A DNA stretch of 64,000 bases from Actinomycetota bacterium (GTDB lineage Bacteria > Actinomycetota > Acidimicrobiia > Acidimicrobiales > Ilumatobacteraceae), in NCBI GenBank assembly GCA_026393575.1, contig JAPKZX010000023.1, positions 31,528 through 95,527 of the forward strand, given 5' to 3'. Under the pieces are notes generated by a model. The model saw only the letters and a program-made list of their open reading frames with translations. It did no database searches and was not told where the DNA came from. The translations under genes and the position numbers were made by a program. Of this stretch, positions 52,815-62,345 are shown in pieces. How positions within the stretch are numbered: the stretch's first letter is position 1; each line of letters opens with the position of its first letter.

Positions 52815-54495
52815 GAGTTCTATCGGCGACACCGCAGCCACCTTTTGTGCCACCTTGGTGGATGAGTGGATTCGACAAGGGCTTCGCCATGCGATGGTTG
52901 CCCCTGGAAGTCGGAGCACGCCTCTGGCAGTTGCACTCGCGCATCGAAACGAAATTGCAGTCCACATATTCCATGATGAGCGCAGTGCTTCTTTTGCAGC
53001 GCTCGGTATCGCTTTGGCGCAGGGCCGACCTGCAATTCTGCTGTGTACATCTGGCACTGCTGCCACTCATTTCCATGGTGCTGTTGTGGAAGCGCATCAG
53101 AGCAATGTGCCCATCATCGTATGTACGGCTGATAGGCCTCCCGAGTTGCGAGATGTTGGCGCTCCTCAAACTATTGATCAGACAAAACTGTTTGGGTCTG
53201 CTGTGCGATGGAGTCACGACCCCGGAGTTCCATCCGATGATGCACGCGGTTCGTGGCGTGCGCTCGCCGCGCGAAGTTATGCAGAAAGTCTCGGGGCTCG
53301 TCCCGGCCCAGTCCACCTCAACCTTCCGTTTAGAGAACCACTAGTCGGAAACGTTCAGGAATTACCAGTGGCACGTGATGGTGCATGGTCGCAAACTTTT
53401 CATGCTCAAGGCGTTGACCAATCCGTCATCGCAACTATCGCGGCCCAAGTGACCGACAAGACCGGCATCGTTATCGCCGGACGAGGTGCAACCCGAGATG
53501 TACTAAGTGTGGCGAAGGCTTTGAATTGGCCGGTCTTTGCAGACCCACGTAGTGGATTGCGTGAATGTGATGAGTCTGTTGTTTTGGCATTCGACAGCAT
53601 TGTGCGAGTGTCGCAATTTGTTTCCGCCCACAAGCCTGATGTGGTGTTGTGGGTTGGTGAACCACCGGCCTCCAAAGTGTTGGCGCAGTGGGTATCCACC
53701 CTTGATGCGTTCAAGATTCATATCTCTGGTGCGCCATCGGTGATAGATCCGCAGCACTCAAACAATCTGTCTGTGAATGGCGATGTTGGATTGATGTGTG
53801 AACGACTGATTCCGCTTGTTCGTGCAAGTAGTAAGGAATGGTTACTCAGTTGGCAAAAAGCCGAAACTGCTGCACAGAAAGCCATTGCTGCGTGGACTGC
53901 GGAAAACTTTTCCGAGCCAACTGTGGCGAGGGTATTGACATCGTCCTTGGCTGTAGGTGATCAACTCGTTATTTCGTCGTCTATGCCTATTCGCGATGTC
54001 GAGTGGTTTGGTTCGGTGACAGGTGGTGTCACAGTGCATTCGAACCGAGGAGCTAACGGCATTGATGGAGTCGTGAGTACAGCAGTGGGCGTCGCGCTCG
54101 GTTCTGGTTCGCCAACTTCATTGCTTATTGGTGATGTTGCCCTGTTGCACGACGTGAACGGTCTACTGGCATTGAATCGTCGCACCGTAGACATGTCCAT
54201 TGTGGTGACCAACAACGATGGTGGATCTATTTTTTCATTTTTGCCGCAAGCGGAACATCTAGACCGGGCCACGTTTGAATTGTTATACGGAACTCCACAC
54301 GGTGTCTCGTTTGAGCATGTTGCAAAAACCTATGGGCTTTCGTACTTCATCGCCACTGATGAAGAGTCTTTGCGTGACGCTCTCGCTCAATCTGGAACCA
54401 AGATTGTGGAAGTGGTGCTAGATCGCACTGTGAATGTCAGTCAGCACGACGAATTGAATCGCAGCATCGCCGCTGTCGTTGTTGCTACGGCCTGA
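52813..54495 (+). CDS. menD: SEPHCHC synthase MenD
   Basis: 560 residues, thiamine-diphosphate enzyme. APGSRSTPLAVALAHR near residue 34 and DERSASFAALGIAL near residue 63 are MenD signatures. The ThDP/Mg region is SNRGANGIDGVVSTAVGVAL, then LIGDVALLHDVNGLL and VVTNNDGGSIFSFLP. The enzyme joins isochorismate with 2-oxoglutarate, the committed step of menaquinone synthesis. The ATG at 52813 is chosen; a longer frame from 52555 overlaps the DsbA-like gene. The end overlaps the convergent menF by 11 bases. Confidence 0.95.
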   Translation: MSSIGDTAATFCATLVDEWIRQGLRHAMVAPGSRSTPLAVALAHRNEIAVHIFHDERSASFAALGIALAQGRPAILLCTSGTAATHFHGAVVEAHQSNVPIIVCTADRPPELRDVGAPQTIDQTKLFGSAVRWSHDPGVPSDDARGSWRALAARSYAESLGARPGPVHLNLPFREPLVGNVQELPVARDGAWSQTFHAQGVDQSVIATIAAQVTDKTGIVIAGRGATRDVLSVAKALNWPVFADPRSGLRECDESVVLAFDSIVRVSQFVSAHKPDVVLWVGEPPASKVLAQWVSTLDAFKIHISGAPSVIDPQHSNNLSVNGDVGLMCERLIPLVRASSKEWLLSWQKAETAAQKAIAAWTAENFSEPTVARVLTSSLAVGDQLVISSSMPIRDVEWFGSVTGGVTVHSNRGANGIDGVVSTAVGVALGSGSPTSLLIGDVALLHDVNGLLALNRRTVDMSIVVTNNDGGSIFSFLPQAEHLDRATFELLYGTPHGVSFEHVAKTYGLSYFIATDEESLRDALAQSGTKIVEVVLDRTVNVSQHDELNRSIAAVVVATA

Positions 54496-55711
54496 CAATG
54501 GCTGACAGCATCGCTTGAAACTTTGCCTGAGTCTCGGCTAGTTCTGAATAGGGATTGCTGTCTGCAACTATTCCGCCTCCCGCGAACAAACGAGCACTCC
54601 GGCGATCGTTTGACAACTCTGCACAGCGAATGGTGACTGCAAAGCATCCGTCGCCATCTCTGTTCATCCAGCCAACGGCTCCGCCATAAAAATTGCGGTC
54701 CATCTCTTCATGTTCAGTGATGAAATCGATTGCTTCAGAAGAGGGAAATCCACCCAATGCGGGCGTTGGGCAGAGTGCTTGAACGAGAGTAAACACATGT
54801 GCTGGAGGGTCATGCAGTGCGCCTTCAATGGCCGTGCCAAGGTGCTGCACGTTTGCGACAGTCACGATGGATGGCTCTGCCTCCCAATCAAGATATGAAC
54901 AGTGGGGAAGCAGTGTGTCGTGCACCATGTCGATGACGACACGATGTTCCAGTTGATCTTTCGTGCTTGCAATCAATGCCTCGGCTAACGCTGCATCTGT
55001 CTCTGCATCGCCAGAACGTGGTGCAGTTCCTGCAAGCGGATGACTGCGAACTGTTCGGCCGGTTACTTCAACAAGCAGTTCTGGTGAGGCACCAATCATG
55101 TTGTTGATGCAGTATCGATAACTGCTACCAAATAGGGCGCGTAGGCGCAATAGAACTGCGTGAGTGTCAATAGGGTCGTCTGCGTGCACTTCAATGTCTC
55201 TGGCGATGACTGCCTTGCGCAACAAGCCAGCACGTACAGCGTCACGTGCGGCTGTGACCGTGTCTAGGTAGCGACCAACCGGCATCACAGGCGACACCCG
55301 ATAGGAGTTGCTGGACGGACGCGGTGGACGAGAATCATTGTTGCTCTCCAGAAGGGTCTGAAGTGATTCGTCTGTGAGGTCGTCTTCAGAATCGCTCACG
55401 ACAGTCATGGTTGCAGAACCATCAGAGTGCTTGGTGAACGTGGCACCCATAAGAAGAAAAACCGACGGATTCTGCGGCAGAAAGGGGACAAGACCAAACG
55501 CGATAGGTGTTGCCAAACTTGATTCCGTTGGTTGCGCATGACGAGACAAAGTCATGTCGTTTAGTACGGCACGCATGGCGTCAGAATCGGCTCGAAGATT
55601 CTCGTTTAGCCCTGCCGAACCAATTCCACTCTGTACGAACAGGACACCATCGCCGCCACATACTGCGTTCAAGTCGAACTCAGTAGAGACTGGGACGGTG
55701 CGGTAGATCAT
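54485..55711 (-). CDS. menF: Isochorismate synthase MenF/EntC type
   Basis: 408 residues, chorismate-binding family. The core has PELLVEVTGRTVRSHPLAGTA near residue 210, with the catalytic lysine region earlier (LLRKAVIARDI). Further landmarks are LEHRVVIDMVHDTLLPHCS, ALCPTPALGGFPSSEAIDFI and YGGAVGWMNRDGDGCFAV near the end. It isomerises chorismate to isochorismate for MenD. The ATG overlaps the menG stop by ATGA, so menG and menF are one transcription unit. Confidence 0.9.
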   Translation of the reverse strand: MIYRTVPVSTEFDLNAVCGGDGVLFVQSGIGSAGLNENLRADSDAMRAVLNDMTLSRHAQPTESSLATPIAFGLVPFLPQNPSVFLLMGATFTKHSDGSATMTVVSDSEDDLTDESLQTLLESNNDSRPPRPSSNSYRVSPVMPVGRYLDTVTAARDAVRAGLLRKAVIARDIEVHADDPIDTHAVLLRLRALFGSSYRYCINNMIGASPELLVEVTGRTVRSHPLAGTAPRSGDAETDAALAEALIASTKDQLEHRVVIDMVHDTLLPHCSYLDWEAEPSIVTVANVQHLGTAIEGALHDPPAHVFTLVQALCPTPALGGFPSSEAIDFITEHEEMDRNFYGGAVGWMNRDGDGCFAVTIRCAELSNDRRSARLFAGGGIVADSNPYSELAETQAKFQAMLSAIVRP

Positions 55712-56433
55712 GAGTTGCGTGTGCCGACCATTAACTGCGTGAGGCCACCAGATAGTTGCGTGTGTGTTGCGTCTGCAAAACCAGCGGTTTGCAACATCTG
55801 CAGCAACTCATGGCGTTCAGGTAAATACGCGACGCTGCGTGGCAGGTAACGGTATGCAGGCCCGTCGCTGAGAAGTGCCCCAATACGTGGCACAACTTTT
55901 CCGAAGTAGATGTTGTTCCCGAATCGGATGAGTCGGTTGTGCGGAACACCCACATCTAGTAACGCGACGCGACCGCCTGGCTTAATGGCGCGTGCGCACT
56001 CAGCAAAGAAAGTTGGCAAGTCAACCAGATTGCGCAACGCAAACCCACAAATGATGCCATCGACTGAATGGTCGGGCACAGGAAGTCGAAGGATGTCGGC
56101 TTGGGTGCGCGGCGCGTTGCTTCGATCAGCACACAACATGCCGAATGACAAATCCATGGCAATGGGACGCAATTTGGCGCGTCGAAGATCGATGCATAAG
56201 TCACCAGTGCCAGCAGCTAAGTCAAGTACGAGCGAACCTGCTGGGAGTTGAAGGTCTTTCACTGCACGTTTGCGCCACCGAACATCGAGACGAAATGTCA
56301 TCACTCGATTGACGAGGTCATAACGAGGCGCAATGGCATCGAACATGGACTGCACCATGCGCGCCTTGTCTTCTCCTTGGGGGAGGGATTGTGTGTCCCA
56401 CGTTGGACGAGGGTTGGGGTCTGGAGTGGTCAC
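55708..56433 (-). CDS. menG: Demethylmenaquinone methyltransferase (MenG/UbiE)
   Basis: 241 residues. FDAIAPRYDLVNRVMTFRLD near residue 33 and VLDLAAGTGDLCIDLR near residue 68 (SAM motif I) are UbiE/MenG signatures; GFALRNLVDLPTFFAECARA near residue 140 also fits. It adds the last methyl group from SAM to demethylmenaquinone at the membrane. The start is a GTG at 56433. Along with menE, A, H, D and F, only menB and menC are missing from this region. Confidence 0.93.
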   Translation of the reverse strand: MTTPDPNPRPTWDTQSLPQGEDKARMVQSMFDAIAPRYDLVNRVMTFRLDVRWRKRAVKDLQLPAGSLVLDLAAGTGDLCIDLRRAKLRPIAMDLSFGMLCADRSNAPRTQADILRLPVPDHSVDGIICGFALRNLVDLPTFFAECARAIKPGGRVALLDVGVPHNRLIRFGNNIYFGKVVPRIGALLSDGPAYRYLPRSVAYLPERHELLQMLQTAGFADATHTQLSGGLTQLMVGTRNS

Positions 56434-56540
56434 AGGGCAAGGCTATTGCTCTGAATCGGCACAGACAGACTCTTGACTCGCAGACATTGGTCACGGGGCA
56501 TAAGAATGATTGAAACCACTGTGTCAATTGGAGGCACCCC

Positions 56541-57779
56541 ATGATTGATTTCACCCTTGCACCAGAACACGAAGCAATTCGGCTCAAGGTCCGCGACTTT
56601 ATTGACAACGTAATCAAGCCAGCCATGGAACCATTCGGTCATCGCGACGACATGGCGCCCGAGATGCATGCAGAGTACGTGCGCGAATTGATTGGACTTC
56701 GTAAGAAGGCTGTTGAAGTTGGACTCTGGTTGCCACACATGCCAAAGGAGTGGGGCGGCATGGGCCTTGGGCACGTTGCTCTCGCAATGGTGCAGGCCGA
56801 GGCAGCAAAGACACGCGTGGGGCCATGGGTGTTCAACTGCCAAGCTCCCGATGAAGGCAACATGCATACGTTGCTGCACTGGGCTACTGATGAGCAAAAA
56901 GAAAAGTACCTAAAGCCATTAGTAAACGGAGTGTCATCTTCTTGCTTCGCGATGACAGAACCAGAAGTTGCAGGATCGGATCCAACATTAATTCGTACAC
57001 ACGGAATCAAAGACGGCGACGAGTGGATTATCAATGGTCACAAGTGGTTTATCTCTGGCGCGCGCCGCGCAAAGTTTGCAATCTTGATTGCGCGCACCGA
57101 AATGGATGTTCCTGAAGGTTCTCGAGGAGCAAACACCGCTTTCATCATCGACCTCCCAAGCAAGGGCTGGAATGACGTTCGCGAAGTGGAAACAATGCAC
57201 GGCGCGACGGGACACTCTGAAATTGTCCTTGAAGACTTGCGTGTTCATGACTCACAAATTCTTGGTGGCCGCGGAAATGGACACCGTCTTGGTCAGTACC
57301 GACTCGGACCTGCTCGTCTTGCGCACTGCATGCGTTGGGTTGCACAAGCAGAGACCGCGCTCGACATGATGGTGGAGCGTTCGCTTAACCGTTACTCGCA
57401 TGGGTCACTGCTTGCAGAGAAGCAAGGTGTTCAGTGGTTGATTGCAGACTCGGCTATGGAGTTGTACCAGTGCAAACTCATGATTCTTCACGCAGCATCA
57501 AAGATTGATGCCGGTACCGACTTCCGTCAAGAAGTTTCAATGGCCAAGCACTTTGTTGCTAATAGTTTGAACCGCATCATCGACCGTGCGATTCAAGTGC
57601 ATGGAGCATTGGGGTACTCAACTGATACGCCACTTGCTGGCATGGCACAAAACGCACGTTGGGCTCGCTTTGCTGATGGTGCAGACGAAATTCACCAAAT
57701 GCGCATCGCTGAAATCACAATCAAAGCGTTTACTGATACCGGTAGTACTCGTACCGCTACTGGCGATCTCCCGATCTAA
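56541..57779 (+). CDS. Acyl-CoA dehydrogenase family protein
   Basis: 412 residues. ACAD landmarks are FAMTEPEVAGSDPTLIRTHG near residue 134, WIINGHKWFISGA near residue 160 and AIQVHGALGYSTDTPLAG near residue 355; FADGADEIHQMRIAEITI closes the protein. The VHGALGYS block and long middle domain resemble dehydrogenases near the ACAD10/11 type. The ATG at 56541 has GGAGG upstream. It oxidises an acyl-CoA with FAD, electrons passing to ETF. It stands next to a ligase and an LLM enzyme. Confidence 0.92.
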   Translation: MIDFTLAPEHEAIRLKVRDFIDNVIKPAMEPFGHRDDMAPEMHAEYVRELIGLRKKAVEVGLWLPHMPKEWGGMGLGHVALAMVQAEAAKTRVGPWVFNCQAPDEGNMHTLLHWATDEQKEKYLKPLVNGVSSSCFAMTEPEVAGSDPTLIRTHGIKDGDEWIINGHKWFISGARRAKFAILIARTEMDVPEGSRGANTAFIIDLPSKGWNDVREVETMHGATGHSEIVLEDLRVHDSQILGGRGNGHRLGQYRLGPARLAHCMRWVAQAETALDMMVERSLNRYSHGSLLAEKQGVQWLIADSAMELYQCKLMILHAASKIDAGTDFRQEVSMAKHFVANSLNRIIDRAIQVHGALGYSTDTPLAGMAQNARWARFADGADEIHQMRIAEITIKAFTDTGSTRTATGDLPI

Positions 57780-57788
57780 GCGTTCTGA

Positions 57789-59429
57789 TTACTTGGCAGC
57801 GTCGAGGGCGGTTTGTTTCGCCCATCGATAATCGGCTTTGCCGGCTGGTGATCTAACGATTGCGGGAACAAATACAAATGCTTTCGGCAATTTGTAGCGC
57901 GCGATGTGGTTCTCTGCCTCGGTGAGCAGTGATTGTTCGTTCTGTTGAGCGCCATCCTTTAATCGCACGACGGCTACTACTTCGTTACCCCAGCGTTCAC
58001 TCGGGCGTCCAGCAACGACACAGTCATACACATCGGGATGTGCTTTGACGGCGGCTTCCACTTCCTCGGCGAAGATCTTCTCTCCACCGGAGTTGATGGT
58101 GACAGAGTCACGCCCGTGTACTTCGATCATGTTGTCTGCTGTGAGTCGTGCGCGATCACCAGGAACTACATAGCGAACTCCGTTAACTACTGGATATGTC
58201 TTTTTGGTCTTTGCTTCGTCATGCAAATAGCCCAGGGCTAAGCGTCCGCTCTTGGCCAACCATCCAAGGTCTTCGTGACCAGCTTCAAGTTCACGAGTGA
58301 GATCTTCAGACAAGATGTGGTTTTGTGGTGCTAATGGAAATGCGCCAGTAGTTGATGATTCGCCCGTTGCGACTTGTGACAGTTGGCCTCCTGCTTCAGA
58401 TGAACCAAGTCCATCTACGACCATGACGTTCGGTAGGTACGAGTGGAATTCAACTTTCAGATTCGCAGAGAGGGGTGCGCCGCCCGACAATATGGAGAGC
58501 AGTGACGACAAGTCATGATGTGAAGTCGCAAGACCGTCTAACAGTGGTCGAGCAAAGGCGTCACCGACAATCAGTAGGAAGTTTGCACGCTCGGCTTCAA
58601 TGATTCCCCAGATGTCATCAGCATCAAGGCGGTCTGGCTGCGACTGAACGATGATGGTGCCACCTGACAACCACGTACGCATGGCGATCCAATGTGCAGC
58701 ACCATGCATGAATGGTGGGCTAGGAACAGCACGTAGCGCGCCCGTTGCCTCTGCAACGAATTCTTCAACAGTGTCGGCTGTCTTTGAGCCGCCAAAACAT
58801 TCAACAACTGCATCAGCATTACGCCACAGAACACCCTTCGGCATTCCAGTGGTGCCGCCCGTGTACAAGATGTATAAATCATCGCCGTGATAACCAGCAG
58901 CAGGTTTTGTGCTGGGAGATTGAGCGAGCGCATCTTCGTACCAAACCGCACCATCGAGCAATGGGTTGCCAGAGGAGTCTGGCACCTGAATAACAACGCG
59001 AAGATTCGGCAGCATGGGACGAACTGCCGCAAGCAGTGGTGCAAACCGCGAGTGCACGATGCAGGCAGAGGCGTTCGAATCCTTCAGTAAATACTCAAGC
59101 TCTTCTGCTACGTAGCGATAGTTCACGTTGAATGGCGCAACACGAGCTTTCCAAGAACCAAGCATTGCCTCGAGGTACTCATTGCCGTTGTGGAGATAGA
59201 TAGCTAGATGATCCTGGCCGGATTCCCAGTTCAGCAACGAATCACGTTCGGTCTGGCAACCAAGACCTTGCGATGCCAGGAAGTTGGCTAACTGGCGAGT
59301 GCGAAGTGTGATGTCATTCCATGTGAAACGCTTCTCGCGAAAAATGAGGCATTCTTCATCAGGTCGGGTGGCGGCGATTGCCTCATGTATTTCGGCGATG
59401 CTGAGAACTGCGGGTGGGAAGAGCGACAT
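57789..59429 (-). CDS. Acyl-CoA synthetase / AMP-dependent ligase
   Basis: 546 residues, ANL superfamily. The A3 motif is ILYTGGTTGMPKGVLW near residue 190 (GGTTG variant). DGLGSSEAGGQLSQV replaces the usual TE-rich segment near residue 340; SGGEKIFAEEVEAAVKAHP and PAGKADYRWAK carry the hinge and the catalytic lysine. It likely activates a fatty or other carboxylic acid. The gene is convergent with the dehydrogenase before it and divergent from the LLM gene; starts of the latter pair are about 35 bases apart. Confidence 0.9.
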   Translation of the reverse strand: MSLFPPAVLSIAEIHEAIAATRPDEECLIFREKRFTWNDITLRTRQLANFLASQGLGCQTERDSLLNWESGQDHLAIYLHNGNEYLEAMLGSWKARVAPFNVNYRYVAEELEYLLKDSNASACIVHSRFAPLLAAVRPMLPNLRVVIQVPDSSGNPLLDGAVWYEDALAQSPSTKPAAGYHGDDLYILYTGGTTGMPKGVLWRNADAVVECFGGSKTADTVEEFVAEATGALRAVPSPPFMHGAAHWIAMRTWLSGGTIIVQSQPDRLDADDIWGIIEAERANFLLIVGDAFARPLLDGLATSHHDLSSLLSILSGGAPLSANLKVEFHSYLPNVMVVDGLGSSEAGGQLSQVATGESSTTGAFPLAPQNHILSEDLTRELEAGHEDLGWLAKSGRLALGYLHDEAKTKKTYPVVNGVRYVVPGDRARLTADNMIEVHGRDSVTINSGGEKIFAEEVEAAVKAHPDVYDCVVAGRPSERWGNEVVAVVRLKDGAQQNEQSLLTEAENHIARYKLPKAFVFVPAIVRSPAGKADYRWAKQTALDAAK

Positions 59430-59464
59430 AGATGAACGATAACCTCGATGTGCAAGGAGGGACT

Positions 59465-60439
59465 ATGTCGAACAATTCCCACAATCCAATTTTCGGAGTA
59501 TTCATTCCACAAGGCTGGAAGATGGAACTTGCTGGCATTGAAGGCGCTCAAGCCCAGTGGCAGACATCTGTAGATGTCGCAGTTCTCGCTGAAAAACTTG
59601 GGTATGACTCCATTTGGGTGTACGACCACTTCCACAATGTTCCAAAGCCGGCACAAGAAGCAGTATTTGAATGTTGGACCACTATTGCTGCAATCAGCCA
59701 GCGCACGAGTCGCATCAGGCTTGGTCAGATGGTGGGCTGCAACAGTTACCGCAACCCTGGTTTGTTAGCAAAGATCACATCCACTGTCGATGTCATCTCA
59801 GGCGGTCGCCTCGACTGGGGTATCGGTGCAGGTTGGTACGAAAGTGAATACAAGGGCTACGGATACGAATTTGCAAAGCCATCTGATCGCATCGGAATGA
59901 TGCGCGAGACTGTCGAAATCGTGAAGTCAATGTGGACAAACGCAGAGACAAACTACGACGGCAAGTTCTACAAGATGTCTCGTGCAAATTGTGACCCTAA
60001 GCCATTGCAGCAACCAACTCCGCCCGTGTGGATTGGCGGCGGCGGTGAGCAGTTAACCCTACGAGTCGTTGCCGAACATGCCGACGTTTCGAACTTCGGA
60101 AGCTCGCTCGAAGAGTTCACAAAAAAGCGTGCAATCTTGCAGGATCATTGCCGCATCATCGGCCGAGACGAAGACACCATTCGTAAGACCATCTCTAGCG
60201 AAGTATTCATTCGTGAAACTGAGAAAGAAATCATTGAGGCTGGCTCTAAGAATCTTTGGGGCGAACCCGCAGAGTCTTGGCGAGCCAAAGCCTTGGTGGG
60301 CACGCCAGAGCAAGTGAGCGAAAAGATTCAGAAGTATCTAGACGCAGGATGCACTGGGTTCATTCCGTGGTGCGCCGACTACCCATCAACTGAGACTCTT
60401 GAACTGTTTGCGACGAAAGTAATTCCCAACTTTCGCTAG
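59465..60439 (+). CDS. LLM-class F420-dependent oxidoreductase
   Basis: 324 residues. LLM landmarks are LGYDSIWVYDHFHNVPKP near residue 45, LGQMVGCNSYRNPGLLAK near residue 90, GRLDWGIGAGWYESEYKGYG near residue 118 and PPVWIGGGGEQLTLRVVAEH near residue 190. The GAGWYE-type motif is typical of F420-dependent members. The ATG at 59465 follows AAGGAGG by four bases and beats an ATG at 59432. It is the third LLM gene in the window. Confidence 0.93.
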   Translation: MSNNSHNPIFGVFIPQGWKMELAGIEGAQAQWQTSVDVAVLAEKLGYDSIWVYDHFHNVPKPAQEAVFECWTTIAAISQRTSRIRLGQMVGCNSYRNPGLLAKITSTVDVISGGRLDWGIGAGWYESEYKGYGYEFAKPSDRIGMMRETVEIVKSMWTNAETNYDGKFYKMSRANCDPKPLQQPTPPVWIGGGGEQLTLRVVAEHADVSNFGSSLEEFTKKRAILQDHCRIIGRDEDTIRKTISSEVFIRETEKEIIEAGSKNLWGEPAESWRAKALVGTPEQVSEKIQKYLDAGCTGFIPWCADYPSTETLELFATKVIPNFR

Positions 60440-60448
60440 AAGAGTTTG

Positions 60449-60910
60449 TTAGCCGGCGAAGTACTGGAAGATAACTTCCGCAACGCACGAAGGCTTTGAA
60501 GCGCCTTCGCATTCGAAGGTGGCCTCGAGAGTGACGCGTGCGCCGCCCGCTGTGTCTTCAACTGTAAGAAGCTTGAAGCCAGCACGAATCTGTGAGCCCA
60601 CTTTTACTGGAGCAATGAATCGAACCTTGTTTGCGCCGTAGTTCACTCCCATTGCAATGCCACCAACGGTGAATGCCTGAGGCAGAAGTACTGGTCCGAG
60701 GGACAAAGTGAGGTAACCGTGTGCGATTGGGCCGCCAAAAGGGCCAGCGTTTGCTTTTTCAACATCAATGTGAATCCACTGAAAGTCTCCGGTCGCTTCT
60801 GCGAACTTGTTGACGCGCTCTTGCGAGACATCCATGTACTCGGAATACCCGAGGTGTTCGCCGATAAGGCCTTTTAGTGCTTCGATGGATTCAATATGTC
60901 GTGGTGCCAT
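60449..60910 (-). CDS. MaoC-family (R)-hydratase/dehydratase
   Basis: 153 residues, single hot-dog fold. The hydratase-2 motif is TGDFQWIHIDVEKA followed by GGPIAHGYLTLSL near residue 65, with the catalytic Asp and His. It probably hydrates a trans-2-enoyl-CoA to the (R)-3-hydroxyacyl-CoA. It is convergent with the LLM gene by nine bases. Neighbouring acyl-CoA enzymes support a lipid role. Confidence 0.9.
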   Translation of the reverse strand: MAPRHIESIEALKGLIGEHLGYSEYMDVSQERVNKFAEATGDFQWIHIDVEKANAGPFGGPIAHGYLTLSLGPVLLPQAFTVGGIAMGVNYGANKVRFIAPVKVGSQIRAGFKLLTVEDTAGGARVTLEATFECEGASKPSCVAEVIFQYFAG

Positions 60911-60944
60911 GTACTCAGTGTGTCACAGGGCAAGGGTCGAAGGA

Positions 60945-61385
60945 TTAACGGAGCCATCTTTTGACGTATTGCTGGGTCATGGAATGGAGCAAGAGAGCAA
61001 CCAGTGCCGCGTCGAACAGGAATCCGATGGTGTCGCCACCGGTGAGAACCCAGGTTGTGTCTCCGTAGTTCGTACTCAGGGTGATCAACTGACGTGCAAT
61101 AAACGGGGAGAAGGAGGCGGCTACGGCAATGATCCACCCAAGACGCTTGCCGTTGGCCATAAGGAATGCGCCCCCGATGTATGCGACCACCATGCATAAG
61201 GCAAAGAGCAGGTTGAGGCCACCGAGAAGGCGGAGAAAGCCGATTTCTCCCGACTGGTCGAGAAGTGCGACAACCGCGAAAGCCCCATCGATGTAGAGAA
61301 GGAACATCGCGATGGCAAGCGTTTGAGGGTGCATGCGGTCGAACCATTTTTTTGGATCCAAGTTTTTGAATGCATAAGAAAACAT
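60945..61385 (-). CDS. Small four-helix membrane protein, unknown
   Basis: 146 residues with four membrane helices (residues about 25-45, 55-75, 80-100 and 115-135). I do not recognise a named family. The ATG at 61385 is used; the N-terminus KNLDPKKWFDRMHPQ is basic and polar, then hydrophobic. Divergent from era across 120 bases that contain a 12-base palindrome. Confidence 0.65.
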   Translation of the reverse strand: MFSYAFKNLDPKKWFDRMHPQTLAIAMFLLYIDGAFAVVALLDQSGEIGFLRLLGGLNLLFALCMVVAYIGGAFLMANGKRLGWIIAVAASFSPFIARQLITLSTNYGDTTWVLTGGDTIGFLFDAALVALLLHSMTQQYVKRWLR

Positions 61386-61472
61386 GTCTTCAGTGTGTCA
61401 GGTGTGTTGGGTTGAAGTCATGCACCCTCGCTCATCTCAAGTCATCAAAAGAGTGAAGATTCATTATTTTGC

Positions 61473-61484
61473 ACACTGCAGTGT
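61473..61484. promoter_or_regulatory. Perfect palindrome in the era upstream region
   Basis: ACACTGCAGTGT, a perfect 12-base palindrome, 21 bases before the era start and within a region that could hold its promoter (TTGCAC at 61470-61475, TACATT near 61494-61499, spacing long). Possibly an operator; no known regulator matches. Confidence 0.35.
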
Positions 61485-61505
61485 AAAAGTCACTACATTG
61501 TTGAT

Positions 61506-62345
61506 GTGCGCAGTGGATTCGTGACCTTTGTTGGTCGACCAAATGTTGGAAAGTCAACATTGGTGAACGCAATTTGTGGAGTCAAGATCTCCATCGTCTC
61601 CAACAAGCCGCAAACGACCCGCACTCGTATTCGTGGTGTGTACCACGGAGGCGAAACTCAGATTGTTTTTGTCGATACTCCCGGTCTTCACAAGCCGGTC
61701 ACGCCACTAGGTGAGCGAGTGAATGCAACGGCTCTCGACAGTGTGAAAGATGTAGACATCGTGTGTCTCATTATTGATGCATGTAAACCGTTCGGCAAGG
61801 GCGACCAATGGGTTGCAGATCGCATCGATATCAAGAATGCATTTGTGATCGTGAATAAATCCGACAAAGCGACGCGAGAGCAATTGATGTCGCAATTGCA
61901 GGCTGTTTCTGCGCTTGAAGCTGCTGAGTATTTCCCAGTGTCTGCACGAACCGGCGAAGGAGTTCCTGAACTTCTTGCTGCACTTGCTGCACGCATGCCA
62001 GAGGGTCTGGAGTATTACCCAGCCGACATGGTCACAGACACTGATGATTCCCAGTGGGTGGCAGAACTAGTGCGCGAGCAACTTCTTGCAGTGTTGAAAG
62101 ATGAACTGCCGTATTCAGTTGCCACGAAAGTGACCGAGTGGGAATGGCCACGAGTGCGTTGCGAGATTTATGTGGAGCGCGAGAGTCAAAAGGGAATGGT
62201 CATCGGCAAGGGTGGTGAACTCCTGAAGCAAGTAGGCATACAGGTTCGTGCCCAGATGCCTGAAGGTGCCTTCATCGAGTTGCATGTGGTTGTCGACAAA
62301 GACTGGCAACAGAATCTGGACCGCCTGGAGCGACTCGGCTACTAA
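61506..62345 (+). CDS. era: GTPase Era
   Basis: 279 residues. GTPase motifs are GRPNVGKSTLVNAI (G1), DTPGLHKPV (G3) and VIVNKSDKA (G4). The KH domain near the end has KGMVIGKGGELLKQVG. Era binds the 3' end of 16S rRNA during 30S assembly, close in role to YbeY. The GTG at 61506 is the start. Usually near phoH-ybeY-corC; here it is about 13 kb away. The end overlaps the convergent dinG-like gene by four bases. Confidence 0.95.
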   Translation: MRSGFVTFVGRPNVGKSTLVNAICGVKISIVSNKPQTTRTRIRGVYHGGETQIVFVDTPGLHKPVTPLGERVNATALDSVKDVDIVCLIIDACKPFGKGDQWVADRIDIKNAFVIVNKSDKATREQLMSQLQAVSALEAAEYFPVSARTGEGVPELLAALAARMPEGLEYYPADMVTDTDDSQWVAELVREQLLAVLKDELPYSVATKVTEWEWPRVRCEIYVERESQKGMVIGKGGELLKQVGIQVRAQMPEGAFIELHVVVDKDWQQNLDRLERLGY

